A program made the translations under genes and the position numbers. A DNA stretch of 64,000 bases from Pseudomonas baltica (lineage in GTDB: Bacteria > Pseudomonadota > Gammaproteobacteria > Pseudomonadales > Pseudomonadaceae), in the NCBI RefSeq assembly GCF_014235765.1, contig NZ_JACMYH010000005.1:159490-223489 (forward strand). The letters are read 5' to 3'. Of the stretch, positions 61,066-64,000 are shown in pieces (the first letter of the stretch is position 1; each line of letters opens with the position of its first letter). The notes under the pieces were generated by a model. The model saw nothing but the letters and a program-made list of their open reading frames with translations, made no database searches and was not told the origin of the DNA.

Positions 61066-61180
61066 ACTAACTGAGACGAAGGATGCGACTCAGGGTCAGG
61101 GACGACCGGCCATTGCAAGGAAGCTGCTGACAGGATGTTGGAATGGCTAGACAAAAAACCCGCTTCGGCGGGTTTTTTGT
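61066..61180 (+). ncRNA. Probable Rsm-type sRNA that titrates RsmA/CsrA proteins
   Basis: A region of about 115 bases between a kinase stop and a strong terminator carries five GGA motifs. GGTC-AGGGAC-GACC is a perfect 4-bp hairpin showing the CsrA loop ANGGAN. CTGAG..CTCAG encloses CG-AAGGATG-CG, and GC-AAGGAA-GC and CTGAC-AGGAT-GTTGG are further loops. The length, the terminal hairpin and the upstream half GacA site are all as in RsmX, RsmY and RsmZ, which bind RsmA/RsmE to free target mRNAs. A possible -10 (TAATCT) lies at 61054. The start is approximate. The name of the paralogue cannot be decided. Confidence 0.7.
61153..61178. terminator. Strong bidirectional terminator
   Basis: AAAAAACCCGC-TTCG-GCGGGTTTTTT: an 11-bp stem with an A-run on one side and a T-run on the other, closed by a TTCG tetraloop. 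It ends the putative sRNA and can also stop the convergent gene at 61247-61807. Confidence 0.95.
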
Positions 61181-61246
61181 TGGACGCTGTTTTGTCCTGC
61201 GCACAGCAAACCCCCTGCCACAGCCGGGCAGGGTGGGCCGATTCCG

Positions 61247-61807
61247 TTACTTGCCAGTCACGATACGCTTGACCATGGCCGCATGACCCGTCTGGTCGCT
61301 GGCGCGCGAAATGACTTGGACAACCGACATGGTCGGTCCCGAGCCGGCCACGAAGGTGGTCGTCATGGTTGCGCCGCCGCCCATGGTCGCGGTGCTGTCG
61401 ATTTGCTCCACGCCCAGCTTTCGCAAGGTGATACGTTTTTCCGCAGTCTTCTTGAAGTCAGGCAACGCAGTCGCCTGTTGCTTGATGAAACCTGCCGTCG
61501 CGCCCGTCAGGAACTCATCATCGTTGTCGGCGGCATGCCCACCCTTGGGAATGGGCAGTTCAGTGGTCACCACCACGCGTCTTTCGCTTTCATTCATGTA
61601 CATCATGCCCTTGGCACCTGCAGCTTCGCTTTTCGGATCGGCAGGTGGCAGCGGGTTGGCGGTGTACCCCGCAGGCAGGGTGAACATCAACTTGCCGTCG
61701 AGCGTCTTGACGGTCTGCGCTTTCGGGGCGCTCGGTGCTGGCTTGGCAGCCCAGGCCACGTTGACCAGGCCCAGCGTGAAAGCGAGAAACAGGCAAGTGC
61801 GGCGCAT
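61247..61807 (-). CDS. Periplasmic protein of unknown function
   Basis: The 186-residue exported protein has a signal peptide (LAFTLGLVNVAWAAKPA). Its mature domain starts with VKTLDGKLMFTLPAGYTANP and includes ESERRVVVTTELPIPKGGHA and TTTFVAGSGPTMSVVQVIS. The mixed alpha/beta pattern resembles DcrB-like periplasmic proteins, but I cannot confirm that by eye. The gene is single and convergent with the kinase and sRNA. Confidence 0.7.
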   Translation of the reverse strand: MRRTCLFLAFTLGLVNVAWAAKPAPSAPKAQTVKTLDGKLMFTLPAGYTANPLPPADPKSEAAGAKGMMYMNESERRVVVTTELPIPKGGHAADNDDEFLTGATAGFIKQQATALPDFKKTAEKRITLRKLGVEQIDSTATMGGGATMTTTFVAGSGPTMSVVQVISRASDQTGHAAMVKRIVTGK

Positions 61808-61880
61808 CGACGAAACTCCAATAAGGTCAGGACTCGGATCCTACTCCAGACCCATGGGCTTGAGAACGTGCGTGAACCCC

Positions 61881-63041
61881 CTACTTATCCAGTCTCTGGT
61901 CCAGTGCCTGGACCAGCTCATGGGCGAACCTGACCCGCGCTTCGTTCGGATAGTTCTTGTTCGCCAGCACCACAACGCCGATCCCTCGTGATGGGACAAA
62001 CGCCACATACCCGCCAAATCCATTGGTCGACCCGGTTTTGTTGACCCATACCTTGTCCAGATGCCGCAGCGGGCTTGTGGGTTGGGTAGTCAGGGCTACT
62101 GCATTGGAGTTGCCTTGCACCAGGGTGTCGAGCGCTACGGGATAGGCGTATTGCTCCCAGATTAGGGCTTGCGTCATGCCACCTACCCTGAAGTAGCCCC
62201 GTTGCGTGGCATCCAATGCCTCACGCAGCTTCGCAGGCAAGGCCACCGCGCCCATCTGTGCCTGAACATAATGAAGCATGTCCCGCGCACTGGACTTGAA
62301 GCCATAGGCTTCCTCGGCCAGTACCGCCGGGTTCAGCCGCACCAGCTTGTCGTTCTTGTCGTAGCCCTGCGCATACAACGGCAACTGCGCAGTCGGGACA
62401 TCCAGGTAAGTGTGGGCAAGGCCCAGGCCTGGGAGCAGCCTGTCGTGCATGGCCTGGCCGAACGACATTTTCATGCTCGTGGCCGCGATCATCCCGAGCA
62501 ACCCAATGCTGGGGTTCGCATAGCTGCGCTGGGTGCCTGGTGCATAGGTGGGCTGCCAGTCGCGAAAGTACGTCATCAGTTGTGCAGCGTTCTGGATGTC
62601 GTCCGGCAACTGCAGAGGAAATCCGCCGGCGCTGTGGGTGCCCAGGTCGGCGAGTGACGCCTGGTCCAGCGGTGTGCCGCGCAATGTGGGCAGATACTGG
62701 CCGGGATGATCGCTCAGAGACAGCTGCCTATTGGCTTGCGCATAGGTAGCGAGGGTGGCGGTGAAGGTCTTGCTGATCGAGCCAAGCTCGAACAGTGTGT
62801 CTGCGGTAACAGGTGCCTTCGTTTCGCGCGACGCCAGCCCATAGGTGAAGAACAGCTGCTGGCGACCGTCAGTGATAGCGATCGCCATGCCTGGAATGTT
62901 GTATTGCGCCATCAACGATGCGGCCCGGGCCTTCACGAGGCTTTCGACTGCAGGCTCCTCGGCATGGGCGCTATCGCCCGCCCATACGGTAGTGAATGCC
63001 AGAAAACCCGCAATGACCATGGCTGTGCCGGACCTGCGCAT
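61881..63041 (-). CDS. ampC: Class C beta-lactamase (AmpC)
   Basis: AmpC hydrolyses cephalosporins in the periplasm. The 386-residue precursor has a signal peptide (VWAGDSAHAEE) and all class C motifs: the active-site serine in LGSISKTFTATLATY (SISK), the tyrosine box SYANPSIGLLG (YAN) and the KTG box NKTGSTNGFGGYVAFVP. No ampR regulator is encoded next to it, so it may be weakly expressed or controlled from elsewhere. ATG 63041 has GAGGAG seven bases upstream; ATG 63059 is an unlikely start. Confidence 0.93.
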   Translation of the reverse strand: MRRSGTAMVIAGFLAFTTVWAGDSAHAEEPAVESLVKARAASLMAQYNIPGMAIAITDGRQQLFFTYGLASRETKAPVTADTLFELGSISKTFTATLATYAQANRQLSLSDHPGQYLPTLRGTPLDQASLADLGTHSAGGFPLQLPDDIQNAAQLMTYFRDWQPTYAPGTQRSYANPSIGLLGMIAATSMKMSFGQAMHDRLLPGLGLAHTYLDVPTAQLPLYAQGYDKNDKLVRLNPAVLAEEAYGFKSSARDMLHYVQAQMGAVALPAKLREALDATQRGYFRVGGMTQALIWEQYAYPVALDTLVQGNSNAVALTTQPTSPLRHLDKVWVNKTGSTNGFGGYVAFVPSRGIGVVVLANKNYPNEARVRFAHELVQALDQRLDK

Positions 63042-63153
63042 GAGTGACTCCTCTTCCATTTTTATTGGCAGTGATCACTCTGCATTATCCCGGCATCTCT
63101 CTTTGTTGTGTCAGCCGTTATGATGAGCATCTGTAACAACACTCCGAGGAAAC

Positions 63154-63528
63154 ATGAAATCAGTAACCTGCGCGCTTTTCACGCTACTGGTCGCGGTGCA
63201 CGCCAACGCCATGGCCGCGGGAGACGCCGTAGCCGGCCAGGCGACATTCGACAAGAATTGCGGTGGTTGCCACAAGGTAGGCCGCGGTGCCCAGGCCGCA
63301 TTCGGCCCGCAGCTCAATGGCGTGATCGGCCGTGCGGCGGGAAGCACCAGTGACTACAGCTATTCAGCAGAGATGAAGAACTCGGGCATCGTCTGGACCA
63401 CCGAGAAGATCGCCGCCTTCGTCGAGGCACCCAGCGATGTGGTGCCTGGTACCAAGATGCGCCTGTGGTGGTTCGGCAACGATCAAAAGATGGCCGACCT
63501 TCTCGAGTACCTCAAAAGCAACCCTTAA
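63154..63528 (+). CDS. Periplasmic c-type cytochrome
   Basis: The 124-residue product has a signal peptide (AVHANAMAAGD), one haem-attachment site (FDKNCGGCHKVGRG, CXXCH) and a methionine ligand in VPGTKMRLWWFGN. This is the class I monohaem pattern of cytochrome c-550/c2. It would carry electrons in the periplasm; its partner is unknown. The start has CGAGGAA upstream. It is divergent from ampC. Confidence 0.9.
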   Translation: MKSVTCALFTLLVAVHANAMAAGDAVAGQATFDKNCGGCHKVGRGAQAAFGPQLNGVIGRAAGSTSDYSYSAEMKNSGIVWTTEKIAAFVEAPSDVVPGTKMRLWWFGNDQKMADLLEYLKSNP

Positions 63529-63658
63529 GGCAGGTACGATACGGTGGAGGCGGCGCGGCCCAGGTCACAAGGCAGCATCCTACAACAGCGTCGGAAACGA
63601 CCTCTTTGATTGGCGGATGTGGCTTCGTATTCTCCAAACCCTTTGATGAGGGCATTGG

Positions 63659-63862
63659 ATGTCGAAGGTGATACTGGCAGTAGCGATGTGTCTGGCGGGT
63701 TGCGCATCGAGCGGGGTCTATCTGGCCGACCCCATGAACCCACCCGATCCCTGGCGAAAGGGACCAGCTTCGCACCGTGAACTGCCCATCGGCGATCCCA
63801 AGCGGCAGCACGTATGCCAAGTCGAACCGAATCGGTTTGAATGCGCGCCCCTTGGTTCCTGA
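63659..63862 (+). CDS. Small lipoprotein of unknown function
   Basis: A 67-residue product with a signal sequence and lipobox (VAMCLAGCASSG, Cys about residue 15), then a polar tail of about 50 residues rich in proline and charge. It has two extra cysteines (CQVEPNRFEC) that could form a disulfide. GAGGG precedes ATG 63659. No family is recognised. It lies between the cytochrome and an rRNA-type promoter. Confidence 0.6.
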   Translation: MSKVILAVAMCLAGCASSGVYLADPMNPPDPWRKGPASHRELPIGDPKRQHVCQVEPNRFECAPLGS

Positions 63863-63903
63863 CGTCAAACGAACGATGTCGTGAAAAGTTTTGCGAACAG
63901 GTG

Positions 63904-64000
63904 TTGACTCACCGGCAAAATCTAGTAATATTCGCCTCCCGCTGACGAGCAATCGAAAGCGCAAGCGGTTGAAGTTGTTAGAGATTAACTAAATACTTCA
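63904..64000 (+). promoter_or_regulatory. Probable rRNA-operon promoter and leader
   Basis: TTGACT (63904-63909), 16 bp, TAATAT (63926-63931), followed by the GC-rich discriminator TCGCCTCCCGC. An AT-rich stretch (GAAAAGTTTTG) upstream looks like an UP element. The 70 bases after it (GACGAGCAATCGAAAGCGCA and onwards) resemble the 5' leader of Pseudomonas rRNA operons. The 16S gene itself would begin outside the window. Confidence 0.7.

Noticed and set aside
61066..61180. CrcZ-like catabolite-repression RNA
   Set aside because: CrcZ carries repeated A-rich Hfq/Crc motifs (AANAANAA) which are absent; GGA loops point to the Rsm class.
6373..64000. Prophage, insertion sequence or integrated island
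   Set aside because: No integrase, transposase, attachment-site duplication or block of foreign codon use could be found, including next to tRNA-Val.

Overview
This is bacterial chromosomal DNA, GC-rich and densely coded, with the gene content of a Pseudomonas of the P. putida type. The evidence is the glcC-glcDEFGB glycolate locus, Pseudomonas-style REP palindromes (TTCGCGGCC..GACCGCTCCTACG), PlsB, RlmA, RsmJ, LpxO and OligopeptidaseB homologues, a TorF-type porin, and an rRNA-operon leader of Pseudomonas type at the right edge. I see no transposase, integrase, prophage module or CRISPR array.

Layout. 1-3.4 kb: a truncated unknown gene, rsmJ, and a TonB-dependent siderophore receptor behind a Fur-like site. 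3.4-9 kb, minus strand: a YbaY-type lipoprotein, plsB, a small unknown protein, and the overlapping dapE-rlmA pair. 9.1-14.9 kb: a chaperone-usher locus whose putative subunits are three DUF1120-type proteins, two of them convergent with the chaperone-usher-tip operon. 15-24 kb: ordinary chromosomal genes (spermidine-synthase-like protein, oligopeptidase B, YafJ-type amidotransferase, MoxR ATPase with a VWA partner, DUF748 protein) separated by REP clusters of two families. 24-26.7 kb: cysK, a five-unit array of about 104 bp made of paired REPs, and lpxO. 26.7-30.9 kb: a CirA/FepA-like receptor convergent with an OmpR-type two-component system that has its own Fur-like site. 30.9-38.4 kb: glcDEFGB and the divergent GntR-type glcC, with a control region full of perfect palindromes. 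38-52 kb: lipoproteins, porin, CvfB, CsbD, YihY/BrkB, DUF202 pair, a GAF histidine kinase, a GGDEF-EAL protein that has lost its catalytic residues, a metallo-beta-lactamase-fold hydrolase, a formate/nitrite-type channel and an alpha/beta hydrolase. 52-58.6 kb: a hydroxyacid dehydrogenase, then an IaaM-like amino-acid 2-monooxygenase, a nitrilase-family amidase, an internally duplicated membrane protein and an asparaginase, which look like a catabolic unit. 58.7-64 kb: UPF0149 protein, tRNA-Val(GAC), a GAF sensor kinase, a probable GacA-controlled Rsm-type sRNA, a class C beta-lactamase, a cytochrome c, a small lipoprotein, and finally a strong stringent-type promoter that probably starts an rRNA operon lying just outside the window.

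The most interesting items are: (1) the unannotated-looking RNA at about 61066-61180, which shows GGA motifs in hairpin loops, a GacA-like half site and a terminator; (2) the monooxygenase/amidase/transporter-like/asparaginase cluster; (3) the DUF1120 fimbrial locus; (4) the catalytically dead GGDEF-EAL protein; (5) the BIME array with a 208-bp higher-order period; and (6) the glc control region with two exactly inverted operators. Product names rest on reading motifs by eye, without a database search.
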